A stretch of DNA of 42,669 nucleotides, taken from assembly GCA_964461035.1 (NCBI GenBank), contig CAYWRI010000013.1, forward strand, positions 1 through 42,669, read 5' to 3'. Each line of letters opens with the position of its first letter. Positions within the stretch are counted from its first letter, which is position 1. The notes under the pieces were generated by a model. The model was given only the letters and a program-made list of their open reading frames with translations, did not search any database and was not told where the DNA came from. A program made the translations under genes and the position numbers. This document shows, piece by piece, positions 17,365 to 25,412 of the stretch. The DNA is from CAYZNE01 sp964461035. GTDB lineage: Archaea; Nanobdellota; Nanobdellia; Woesearchaeales; CAYZNE01.

Positions 17365-18546
17365 GTGAATGATTTGGAAAATAATGATTTTGGAACTTGG
17401 ATAACATACATTTTGTTAATTTCAGTTGTAGTTATACTTGCAGGATTTCCACAGGTAACAAATAAAACATTGGCCGCATTTGGTTTTATAGAAGATTATT
17501 GTGGTGATGGAATAATACAAACACCTAATTCTGCAGGTTTTTTTGAACAATGTGATACAAATAATTTTGGAAATATTACTAATTGTTCAAGTTTGCCAGA
17601 ATATATTTCAGGAGATTTAAAATGTACATCTAGTTGTGAAATAAATTTAAACAATTGTGTTCTGGGATCAACTAGTTCTTCTTCAAATAATCAATCTTCT
17701 TCAGGTCAAACACCAAATAATGATTCTAATTCTAATCCTGAACAAGAACCTTTTTGCGGTAATGCTGCAATAGATACAACTGAAGAATGTGATGGAACTA
17801 CTTGGGGAATTGTAAGTTCTTGTGAAGATTTTGGTTTTTATGGAGGAACATTAACTTGTAGTAATGATTGTTTATTTAATTTTTCTGATTGTTATGACTT
17901 AGATGACAATGATGAACCAACTTGTGGTAATAATTTAATAGATACAAATGAAGATTGTGATGGAACAAATCTAAATAATTACGCTTGTGTAAACATAACA
18001 GGATTTACAACAGGAAATTTAAGTTGTAATAGTAATTGCACATTTAATACTAATACTTGTATTAATGGAAATTGTGGAAATAATATTATTGATGTTGGCG
18101 AAGAATGTGATAATCAAACTTGGGGAAATATGACAAATTGTCAAGACTTTGGGTATGAAAATGGAACTCTTTCTTGCAATGGGTGTCATTTTAATTTATC
18201 AAATTGTTATAATACTACTAATAATGTAACTGAAGAATGTGGTAATAGTCTTCTTGAGTTTGGAGAACAATGTGATACAAATAATTTTAATGGGTTATCT
18301 TGTAGTGAATTTGGTTTGTTTGATGGAACATTAATTTGTTCAGAGTGCATTATAGATACTTCTTTTTGTAATGATGATGTTTGTGGTAATGGAATAATAA
18401 ATTCTGGTGAAGTGTGTGACTGTGGATCAGATAATATTTGTAATATAAAAGAATTAAATAATTTTGATTGTCAAGAATTAGGTTTCTCTATGGGTGTTTT
18501 GGGTTGTACAAATTGTATGTTTGATACGATTCATTGTAAAAGATAA
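17365..18546 (+). CDS. Membrane-anchored Cys-repeat surface protein
   Basis: An N-terminal hydrophobic helix (ITYILLISVVVILAGFP) without a lipobox should anchor or export the protein. About six Cys modules follow (CGNNLIDTNEDCDGTNLN... with CxFNTxxC endings), the same family as in the preceding lipoprotein. A Ser/Asn-rich linker lies near residues 105-130. The many Asn-x-Ser/Thr sites would suit N-glycosylation. The start may be GTG 17365 or TTG 17374; an AAAGGTGA ribosome binding site (17361-17368) overlaps the GTG and would favour the TTG. It follows the lipoprotein gene by 32 bp and is likely co-transcribed, making a paired surface system. Confidence 0.82.
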   Translation: MNDLENNDFGTWITYILLISVVVILAGFPQVTNKTLAAFGFIEDYCGDGIIQTPNSAGFFEQCDTNNFGNITNCSSLPEYISGDLKCTSSCEINLNNCVLGSTSSSSNNQSSSGQTPNNDSNSNPEQEPFCGNAAIDTTEECDGTTWGIVSSCEDFGFYGGTLTCSNDCLFNFSDCYDLDDNDEPTCGNNLIDTNEDCDGTNLNNYACVNITGFTTGNLSCNSNCTFNTNTCINGNCGNNIIDVGEECDNQTWGNMTNCQDFGYENGTLSCNGCHFNLSNCYNTTNNVTEECGNSLLEFGEQCDTNNFNGLSCSEFGLFDGTLICSECIIDTSFCNDDVCGNGIINSGEVCDCGSDNICNIKELNNFDCQELGFSMGVLGCTNCMFDTIHCKR

Positions 18547-18566
18547 AGACTATTTCTGGAGAAAAA

Positions 18567-18803
18567 ATGAAGAGACCTAATCATATATATTGTATATCCT
18601 GCGGTTGTGCGCTAACAACTGATGAACGAACTATATGTAAACATTGTTCTCCTGAAAGCTATTATAGTTCAGAAAATAAGCATAAACGAGAAAATTGTTA
18701 TGGTCAAGAAAGTGATGAAAACTCCGAAATTGATGAAGTCGAACTTATTAATTCTGATACTAAATCAAATATAAAAAAACTTATTGATTTATTTAAGTTT
18801 TAA
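18567..18803 (+). CDS. Small zinc-ribbon protein (78 aa)
   Basis: The first 35 residues form a C-xx-C...C-xx-C zinc ribbon (CISCGCALTTDERTICKHC). The rest is acidic and ends with a Lys-rich amphipathic helix (IKKLIDLFKF). No enzymatic motif is visible. It is cytoplasmic, starts 20 bp after the Cys-repeat gene and follows it on the same strand, so it may be co-transcribed. Function is unknown; it could be an adaptor or nucleic-acid-binding factor. Confidence 0.7.
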   Translation: MKRPNHIYCISCGCALTTDERTICKHCSPESYYSSENKHKRENCYGQESDENSEIDEVELINSDTKSNIKKLIDLFKF

Positions 18804-18858
18804 TTGAATTCTAACATATTAATATATCTATATACATATTACCACATTAGAATGCATA

Positions 18859-18900
18859 TTAATCACTATTAAGTGATTAAACTATGGAAACATTTAAATA
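18859..18900 (+). promoter_or_regulatory. Inverted repeat plus TATA box before kinase-like gene
   Basis: A perfect 9-bp inverted repeat, ttaatcact-atta-agtgattaa (18859-18880), lies just upstream of a TATA box (tttaaata, 18893-18900). It is well placed to bind a dimeric regulator. The box predicts transcription from about 18922, which favours GTG 18923 as the start codon. Confidence 0.5.
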
Positions 18901-18922
18901 GTTGAACATATTATGTAATAAT

Positions 18923-20125
18923 GTGGTATCTGAAACAGTTTATGATAGTCCTGAAGACCATTTAACTAGTTGTAAACTTCGTGAAGTTACTGAAAGTTAT
19001 AAAAAAATTCCTGGAAAAAATGTTTTCTTAGTTACAACAACAATACCTTTTGAAGGAACCTGCGATATTGTGGTTAAGTATATTACTAATGAAGCAGACG
19101 CAAAATATTTGACAGAGCTAAGGGATCCTTCGTTAAATGATGATAAAATGAATACGGTTATAAGTCCGGATGTTGTTAAAGTAATGACCAAACAAGGACC
19201 AACATATGCTGTAATGCTTGCTCAAGTAAAAAAGTCAGAGAAAAAAAAGAAAAGACATTCTAATCCATTATATAATAATTATTTGAATATATTGGATGAA
19301 TTAGATTCACTTAAAGAGTTTGGAGAAAAAATTAACTCTACTGTGAAAGAAACAGGGAAAGAAGCATATGATTACTTTAAACCTAAAAACATAGCAAGAG
19401 CAGAAAAAGTAATTAATGAACATATAACTAATCCCCTGATTAAACTTTTATTAAGTAAGGTACCAAATCATAAAGAGTATTATAAAATGAATCATGGAGG
19501 TGCAGAACCAAGCAGAATTCACGGAAATTACCATGAAGGAAATAGCATAGATGGTGTTAAAATAGATATAGAAGAATCAGGAGAAGGATGTTCACATTTT
19601 GATATAGCTGCATTACTAAGTACTTATGAAACTGAGACTCCACGACCCTCACTTGAAGAAGATCCTTTACTCTCAAATGCAAATATATTAAATTATCTAC
19701 AAAGATTTTATGATGCTTTAGAAACAGAGGGACAATACTGTATAGAAAAATTAGCAGGGTTTCTAACGGTTGCTTCATGGTACAACATAGTTTACGCAGG
19801 AATATATTCTGAAGAAAATCCTGAAAGAGTTGAAGAATTTGTAAAAAGAAGTGAATTTTTTATGCAAAAATACATTGATATATTCAAGGTAAAAGAGAAT
19901 GGAGAAATCCCGCTGAAGCCTTTTATTGAACATGTCACAGTATTTAGAGAACGGTATCCTGATAAAGATCCAAATGAATATGTATTGGTATACGAGATTT
20001 TGCCAGATATTAGGAAGAATGCAATGAAACAAATAGAATATGTTGATGAAATAAAACAAATAGAATATGTTGATGAAATAGCTGTATCAGACTTAGAATC
20101 AACTCTAGAAAGGGAAATTGCATAA
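18923..20125 (+). CDS. Aminoglycoside-phosphotransferase-like (kinase-fold) protein
   Basis: Residue numbers here count from the upstream TTG at 18902; from the preferred GTG subtract 7. The segment IHGNYHEGN (206-214) matches the catalytic loop HGDxHxxN of APH/choline-kinase-like enzymes, but the catalytic Asp is Asn209. KIDIEES with D222 fits the metal-binding strand. A possible kinase Lys lies in IVVKYI near the N-terminus. The Asp-to-Asn change suggests a pseudokinase or altered chemistry. A tandem 9-residue repeat, KQIEYVDEI twice (bases 20027-20080), lies near the C-terminus. The GTG start follows from the TATA box position. The kinase assignment is tentative. Confidence 0.6.
   Translation: MVSETVYDSPEDHLTSCKLREVTESYKKIPGKNVFLVTTTIPFEGTCDIVVKYITNEADAKYLTELRDPSLNDDKMNTVISPDVVKVMTKQGPTYAVMLAQVKKSEKKKKRHSNPLYNNYLNILDELDSLKEFGEKINSTVKETGKEAYDYFKPKNIARAEKVINEHITNPLIKLLLSKVPNHKEYYKMNHGGAEPSRIHGNYHEGNSIDGVKIDIEESGEGCSHFDIAALLSTYETETPRPSLEEDPLLSNANILNYLQRFYDALETEGQYCIEKLAGFLTVASWYNIVYAGIYSEENPERVEEFVKRSEFFMQKYIDIFKVKENGEIPLKPFIEHVTVFRERYPDKDPNEYVLVYEILPDIRKNAMKQIEYVDEIKQIEYVDEIAVSDLESTLEREIA
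20027..20080 (+). repeat. Tandem 27-bp repeat (two exact units)
   Basis: Units 20027-20053 and 20054-20080 are identical and each encodes KQIEYVDEI near the C-terminus of the kinase-like protein. The unit length keeps the frame. Copy number may vary between strains. Confidence 0.9.
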
Positions 20126-20178
20126 ATATTCTAATTGAAATAACACCTGGTGAATTTCAAAACTTTTGAATGGTAGAA

Positions 20179-21069
20179 TCAAATATTATTTGTTTTGTTT
20201 TGAATATAACTTCTAACATAAATGTCTGAATTACAAGATTCTATTGACATTATAATCGACATAAGATATGGAACATATAAATTATTTTTATTTGCCAAAT
20301 CAGAATAAATTAAATCAAATTCTTCCCTGCATTTTTTTAAGTCATACGTAGCATTATTTTGAAAAGTTAATCTGAAATAACTGTTCACTTTTAACAAAGT
20401 TTCTTTAAGTTGTTTATATTTTTTTATATTGTTCACTACTTTATACATATAATAATAACTTCTTACAATATCCCACAAATAATTAGATATTCTGTAAAGA
20501 GAAAAATTAGCAGGATCAAAAAGTTTATCTTTGAGAATTGTTCTTTGTATTAGGTATCTTTGCTTTAATAAATTAATTCTGAGCTCATCTATTAAAGAAA
20601 GATTATCAAATTTGTTATTCTCAATATCTTCAACAATAGTTGAATGGATTGTATTGACAATATGAATCATCTTAGTTAAATACATTTCAAGATCAGTATA
20701 TTCAATCGAAAAAATATTTCTTATTGTACAAGAATCGTCAGCAATGTCAAAAATCTCTAAGCCGTAAAAAGATTGCAAATTTTTTTCAATTTTTTTCCAA
20801 ATGGGTGGTTTATTGAATTTAAGCTTTATTTCATCATATCCCACTCTATAAAAAGAACCTATTAAACTTTTGTAATCAGAATGTTCTCTGTCAATTCGCA
20901 GATGAGCTGTTTTTTTAGTATTTAATTTTTCTTGAGTAAGTATTAGTTTATTATCTTCTTCAGTAATGATTATATCATCACCCGGTTTAAGATTGTGTGA
21001 ATCTAACCATTTTTTAGGAACATAGATAACAGAGCCTCCACAACCCTGACTTATTAGTTTTCTTCTCAT
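20179..21069 (-). CDS. AbrB-PhoU type regulator
   Basis: Residues 1-45 form a SpoVT/AbrB swapped-hairpin DNA-binding domain (RRKLISQGCGGSVIYVPKKW, LKPGDDIIITEEDNKLIL). The remaining 250 residues are helical, with the spacing of PhoU-like helical bundles. This fusion is a common archaeal family usually annotated as a phosphate uptake regulator. No phosphate transporter is in the window, so the target is unknown. The gene is divergent from the truncated helicase, with 117 bp between the starts. Confidence 0.78.
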   Translation of the reverse strand: MRRKLISQGCGGSVIYVPKKWLDSHNLKPGDDIIITEEDNKLILTQEKLNTKKTAHLRIDREHSDYKSLIGSFYRVGYDEIKLKFNKPPIWKKIEKNLQSFYGLEIFDIADDSCTIRNIFSIEYTDLEMYLTKMIHIVNTIHSTIVEDIENNKFDNLSLIDELRINLLKQRYLIQRTILKDKLFDPANFSLYRISNYLWDIVRSYYYMYKVVNNIKKYKQLKETLLKVNSYFRLTFQNNATYDLKKCREEFDLIYSDLANKNNLYVPYLMSIIMSIESCNSDIYVRSYIQNKTNNI

Positions 21070-21154
21070 ACTTCAATTATATTTTAGTTAATATATAAAG
21101 TTTTTTATTATAATATTACTAATATCAATAATAAATGAATTTAAATAATAAGAA

Positions 21155-21167
21155 ACAATATATATAA
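21155..21167 (+). promoter_or_regulatory. TATA box of the truncated helicase gene
   Basis: The sequence acaatatatataacc is centred about 26 nt before ATG 21187, the leaderless spacing. It supports translation from this ATG and so supports the protein really being short. Confidence 0.55.
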
Positions 21168-21186
21168 CCTATCTTTAGCGATATTA

Positions 21187-22773
21187 ATGATTCGACACTC
21201 TTTAGATAATAATCCTGAAAATATTATCAATTACAGTATAGATATTGATGGAACTGCAAAAGATCCAAGTGTTGATGTAGCTCTCGACACAATCAAATTA
21301 AAAAAACAAGCAATAATATTTGTTAATTCTAAAAGAGGTGCAGAAAGCACTGCAGAAAAAATAGCAAGAAAATTAGATCTTGAAAAAGAAGAAATAGCAG
21401 AACTAAAAGAAATATCTGAAAAAGCATTAAATGTTCTTTCTTCACCAACTAAACAGTGTAAACGATTAGCTCTTTGTTTAGAAAAAGGAATTGCATTTCA
21501 TCATTCAGGTTTAGCTTCAGAGCAAAGAAAAATAATAGAACAAAATTTCAGAAACAGAAAACTTAAAATTATTGCGGCTACACCAACTCTTGCTCAAGGT
21601 GTAGATCTTCCGGCGTATAGAACAATAATTCGAGATTTAAAAAGATTCACGAGTAGGGGAATGCGTTATATTCCTGTTCTGGAATATGAACAACAATCGG
21701 GTCGTGCAGGAAGACCGGGTCAAGAAAAACTTGGTCAAGCAATTTGTTTTGCCAAAAACGAAAAAGATAAAGAGATAATATTAGAAAAATATATTCATGG
21801 TGAACCTGAAAGTATAATATCAAAACTTGCTGTTGAACCAGTTCTCAGAATGTATGTTTTAAGTTTAATATCATCCCAGTTTTGCTCTTCAAAATTAGAT
21901 CTTGAAGAATTCTTTGCAAAAACATTTTTTGCATTTCAATATGGTGATTTAAAAGAGTTAAAATTAATAGTTATTAACACTTTGAAAAAACTTGATTCTT
22001 GGAAATTTATAAGAACAAATGAAGTTCATAAAGAGAATGATGATTTTATTTCTGCATCTCAAATTAAAAATCAAAAAGAAGAGAAAATTATGCCCACAGT
22101 TCTTGGAACAAGAGTTTCAGAATTATATCTTGATCCCTATACTGCAAACTTTATTTTAAATTACTTAGAGAATAATGAATTAAATGATTTATCTTTGCTT
22201 TTTATGTTTTGTAATTGCATAGAATTAAAACCTTTAATTTCGGCCAGAGTAAAAGATACAGCAGAAACAGAAGCTTGGCTTGTTGAAAACGAAGATAGTT
22301 TAGGAAAAGAATCTGAATTAATAGAGCATGATTACTTTGAACTTCTGAAAGCAGTAAGAACAACAATGTTTCTTAATGATTGGATAAATGAAATTAAAGA
22401 GGATGAATTATTAGAAACATATGGTGTTAGGCCTGGAGAAATAAAAGCAAAAATTGATCGTCTAAATTGGTTAGTATATTCTGCAACAGAAATTGCAAAA
22501 TTAAGCAATAAAGACCTTGTAAAATATCTTATAAGGTTAAGAATAAGAGTGAAAAATGGTTGCAAAGAAGAACTCATTCCCCTTCTAAGATTTAAAAATA
22601 TAGGCAGAATAAGAGCAAGAAAACTTTTTAATAATGGAATAAAAAATGTTCATGATGTTAAAACAAATTCATTAGAAACAATTGCGGCCATTCTTGGTAA
22701 AAAAATAGCGATGGGCATAAAATCAGAAGTTGGTGAAACATCTTCAGATGAAATTCAACTTCACTTTGAATAA
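21187..22773 (+). CDS. Hel308-like helicase lacking the first RecA domain
   Basis: The 528 residues match the second half of a Ski2/Hel308 helicase. The start falls between the two RecA domains. RecA2 motifs are intact: IV (AIIFVNSKRGAE), V (IAATPTLAQGVDLPA) and VI (QQSGRAGRPG). Winged-helix and ratchet domains follow, and a helix-hairpin-helix near the end (LLRFKNIGRIRARKLFNNGI). Walker A, DExH and the Q motif are absent. The frame is closed by a stop at 21142-21144, and the next gene upstream is on the other strand, so about 200 residues are missing. Full-length Hel308 has about 700 aa. ATP-driven unwinding is therefore unlikely, although a TATA box at the right place and an undamaged frame suggest expression. 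Confidence 0.82.
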   Translation: MIRHSLDNNPENIINYSIDIDGTAKDPSVDVALDTIKLKKQAIIFVNSKRGAESTAEKIARKLDLEKEEIAELKEISEKALNVLSSPTKQCKRLALCLEKGIAFHHSGLASEQRKIIEQNFRNRKLKIIAATPTLAQGVDLPAYRTIIRDLKRFTSRGMRYIPVLEYEQQSGRAGRPGQEKLGQAICFAKNEKDKEIILEKYIHGEPESIISKLAVEPVLRMYVLSLISSQFCSSKLDLEEFFAKTFFAFQYGDLKELKLIVINTLKKLDSWKFIRTNEVHKENDDFISASQIKNQKEEKIMPTVLGTRVSELYLDPYTANFILNYLENNELNDLSLLFMFCNCIELKPLISARVKDTAETEAWLVENEDSLGKESELIEHDYFELLKAVRTTMFLNDWINEIKEDELLETYGVRPGEIKAKIDRLNWLVYSATEIAKLSNKDLVKYLIRLRIRVKNGCKEELIPLLRFKNIGRIRARKLFNNGIKNVHDVKTNSLETIAAILGKKIAMGIKSEVGETSSDEIQLHFE

Positions 22774-22787
22774 TTTTACGAATGACT

Positions 22788-22974
22788 AATAAAATGACAT
22801 CCTCCCCAACCTAAATCTTCGATTTACGCTTTAGCGTGACCAAAAACTCTGTTTTTCGTTTCAAAAACCAAAGGTTTTTGCATAGGTCGGGGTATCCAAC
22901 AAAAAAGATGTCGTCCAAAAAAGCCTACATCTACAACCTAAAGTTTATAGTATTGGCTTTTTTGAGAATAATGT
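22788..22974 (-). repeat. Hairpin-rich element family B, copy 2 (longest)
   Basis: About 187 bp. Read on the minus strand, one end forms a stem aaaaaagcc...ggctttttt around a 30-base loop. The other end forms the stems gctaaagcg and aaatc-gaag-attt and finishes ttaggttggggaggatgtca. Two subterminal hairpins with such an end recall IS200/IS605-type elements and their derivatives (PATEs). No transposase or TnpB gene is attached. The open frame 22836-23027 across it is not credible. Confidence 0.7.
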
Positions 22975-22975
22975 A

Positions 22976-23524
22976 TTATTTTAACAGAACATATTCTTTT
23001 TCAAGAAAAAGTTTGCAAGGAATGTGAATTTCTTCTCCTGCTTCTGTTGTTATTTTTACTTCAGAATAAGTTATATCTGAGATTTCTCCAATAATTCCTT
23101 CTATTTTTATTTTTTTTCTCTTTTTAAAATTAGGATTTCTAGTTAAACTAATACTTGCTATTAAATTAGGAATAACTTGTTTTATGGAGTAAAAAGCAGA
23201 AACAATAACTACTAAACTAAAAATTATCATAAAAACGTATATAACAACTTTTAGTATTCCTGAATAACTTAATGCAAATATGAGACTTGCAATATATATA
23301 AGATAACTAATTGAGGTAGGAATTGTTTTTTCAGCATCAAATTTTATAGAAAATATTTTAATCTTTTTTATATTAGAATTATTAAGAATTAACAAAATAA
23401 ATTTTCCTACAAGTTTACCAATAATAAAACCAATAAGCAAAATTAATAAAGACAATGATATCTGATTTATTATTGCATAAATGCTATCGTTTATTTGAAG
23501 TATTTTATCAATTGTTATATTCAT
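22976..23524 (-). CDS. Small MscS-like membrane protein
   Basis: Three or four hydrophobic helices (LSLLILLIGFIIGKLVG, SYLIYIASLIFAL, VIYVFMIIFSLVVIVSAFY) precede a short beta domain (KKIKIEGIIGEISDITYSEVKITTEAGEEIHIPC). This resembles the pore helix plus beta domain of mechanosensitive channels of the MscS family, without the C-terminal cage. At 182 aa it is a minimal version. It is likely an osmotic or ion channel-type protein in the cell membrane. Repeat copy A2 lies directly upstream and copy B2 directly downstream, so the gene is framed by two dispersed elements. Confidence 0.72.
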   Translation of the reverse strand: MNITIDKILQINDSIYAIINQISLSLLILLIGFIIGKLVGKFILLILNNSNIKKIKIFSIKFDAEKTIPTSISYLIYIASLIFALSYSGILKVVIYVFMIIFSLVVIVSAFYSIKQVIPNLIASISLTRNPNFKKRKKIKIEGIIGEISDITYSEVKITTEAGEEIHIPCKLFLEKEYVLLK

Positions 23525-23584
23525 AATTTTTAATATATCCTATTTATTTATAATATTTTTGTAAATTCGCGTGTGTCTAGAATT

Positions 23585-23727
23585 ATAAAAAATATTGTCT
23601 TGCTTAAAATAGAGAAATACATTTTGTGCGAAAACATAAAATTATCGTATTTTACGATTAAAATTTGGTCACAGGGTGATCAACAAATCTTCGCACTATA
23701 GAAAAATTTCATTCTTGACATACCTAT
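23585..23727. repeat. Dispersed element family A, copy 2
   Basis: About 143 bp similar to 3842-3985 in the same orientation. It contains a perfect hairpin, atcgta-ttt-tacgat (23644-23658). It lies between RNase HII and the MscS-like gene, upstream of the latter; copy 1 has the same placement relative to the nuclease gene. Confidence 0.75.
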
Positions 23728-23776
23728 AAATTTAGATGGTTTTAGAAGAATATTCATATTGCTTTAAAGAATAATC

Positions 23777-24454
23777 TTAAAAGCTATCTAGATTAAGTTG
23801 GTTAGAATTTTTCTTTCTTGCAATTCTTTTCCAAGATTCCCATGATTTACGAAATATATCATATTTATCATAATTTTCTTCAAGAAACAATTTAGTTTTA
23901 GGATCAGCAGGATAACCACTTCCAAAATTTATTCCTATTTTTTGTTTAATTTTTTCTATTTCTGCATCCCTTGTCACTTTTGCAACTATTGATGCAGCAC
24001 CCACAACAGGATGATTAACATCTGCTTTATGTTCTGCAAGAACTTTAATATTTTTATTAACAATAACAAGATGTCTTCTGAAATACTCTGAATATGCAGG
24101 AATATTTGTGCTTGGACAATCTAAAATTATAGTTATATTTTTATCAGATATCTTTTTAATAAGTCTATTGCAAAGACCTGCACTTGTAACTGCTTCAAGC
24201 CAATTTAAATTCATATCATCATCGTTTAAAGCTGCATCAACTTCTTTAGCAGAAACTATTATTTTTTCAAATTCATAATTTTTTTCAAGAATCGGTTTAA
24301 GTTGCGCTCTTTTAACAGGACTTAATAATTTACTATCTTTAACACCCATATTGAGAAGAGTTTCATTCTGAGATTCATCAATAGCAAAAGCACACATCGT
24401 CATAGGTCCTATTACTGGGCCTCTTCCTGCTTCTTCAACACCTATTAATATCAT
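23777..24454 (-). CDS. rnhB: Ribonuclease HII
   Basis: RNase HII cleaves RNA in RNA-DNA hybrids and at single ribonucleotides in DNA. The family signatures are clear: VEEAGRGPVIGPM at residues 6-18, ILDCPSTN in the middle, and ADVNHPVVGAASIVAKVTRD with the third and fourth acidic residues. The first metal-binding Asp, normally Asp in IDEAGRG, is Glu at position 7. The length of 225 aa is normal. It ends 5 bases after the NIF3 family gene and is probably in one operon with it. Confidence 0.95.
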   Translation of the reverse strand: MILIGVEEAGRGPVIGPMTMCAFAIDESQNETLLNMGVKDSKLLSPVKRAQLKPILEKNYEFEKIIVSAKEVDAALNDDDMNLNWLEAVTSAGLCNRLIKKISDKNITIILDCPSTNIPAYSEYFRRHLVIVNKNIKVLAEHKADVNHPVVGAASIVAKVTRDAEIEKIKQKIGINFGSGYPADPKTKLFLEENYDKYDIFRKSWESWKRIARKKNSNQLNLDSF

Positions 24455-24459
24455 TTTAA

Positions 24460-25203
24460 TTATAGACCACTCGGAACATCAATAAAATCAATTTCAAGTT
24501 CAGGAAACAATTCTTTTAATTTTCTTGCTATTGCTTTAACGCCAAGAGTTTCTGTTGCATAATGTCCTGCTTCTAAAACAGTCATTTTTTGTTCTTTAGC
24601 AAGACTTACATCTGCATGATTCATTTCACCTAATAAAAACATTTCGGTGCCATAAGGAAATTCTTTTCTTAAACAGTAAGATGCACCACCTGAAATAACA
24701 ACAAATCTTTTTATGGCTGATTTTTCTATTCCGTATATTTTGGTTTCAGTATTAAGTTCTGTATTCAAAGTATTAATAATTTCTTTAAGTGGTTTTGCTT
24801 TTTCAAATTCTGCAAGAAATCCATAATCAAATTTTTCAATTATGCTTGCACCAAGCAATCTAACAAGTTCAGCGTTATTTCCATAAGTTTCATTAAGATC
24901 TAATGGAAGGTGAATAGTATGAAGAGCTAAATCATTATCAAGTAATATTTTTATCCTGTTTCTTAAAGTTCCTGTTATCATTGGATTAGAACTCCATAAA
25001 AGACCATGGTGGGTTATTAACATATCATACTTTCTAGCTTTTTCAAAGACTTCTGCATTGGCATCAACAGCAATTGCAATTCTTTTAATATCTTTATAAG
25101 GATTAGTTGCACTTACTTGTAAACCATTCTGCGACTTATCTTCTATTTCAGATATCTTCAAATTTCTATCTAAAAATTTTGTTATTTTCTTTATACTTAC
25201 CAT
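24460..25203 (-). CDS. NIF3/DUF34 family metal-binding protein
   Basis: The sequence has the NIF3-family hallmarks: LITHHGLLW near residue 65 with the paired metal-binding His, ALHTIHLPLDL near 95-105 and a C-terminal LEAGHYATETLGVKAIARKL with a further His. Length (247 aa) is normal for the short archaeal form. The family is a conserved metallohydrolase-like group often labelled GTP cyclohydrolase I type 2, but its biochemical role is unsettled. It precedes rnhB on the minus strand with a 5-bp gap. Confidence 0.93.
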   Translation of the reverse strand: MVSIKKITKFLDRNLKISEIEDKSQNGLQVSATNPYKDIKRIAIAVDANAEVFEKARKYDMLITHHGLLWSSNPMITGTLRNRIKILLDNDLALHTIHLPLDLNETYGNNAELVRLLGASIIEKFDYGFLAEFEKAKPLKEIINTLNTELNTETKIYGIEKSAIKRFVVISGGASYCLRKEFPYGTEMFLLGEMNHADVSLAKEQKMTVLEAGHYATETLGVKAIARKLKELFPELEIDFIDVPSGL

Positions 25204-25412
25204 TTTAACACCTTATTCAAACACTATCTATATCAATATATCTATTTAAGTATTCTAATTATTTATAAAGTTGTGTGTTGTAAACATAAACGTTGCTGTT
25301 AATTAAGTTTATTTAGCTTTGTCAAAAAAAGATTTATAAAAGACTAGTTCAATTAGTATATAATATTTGATGATTTATTATTTCAAAATTAATAAAATAT
25401 TTTAAAGGTGGT

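Noticed and set aside
22788..22974. Complete IS200/IS605 element
   Set aside because: The end structures look related, but no TnpA or TnpB coding sequence is attached, so only a derivative can be claimed.
22836..23027. 63-aa plus-strand open frame
   Set aside because: It lies inside the hairpin-rich family B element and runs into the MscS-like gene on the other strand; the residues look random.
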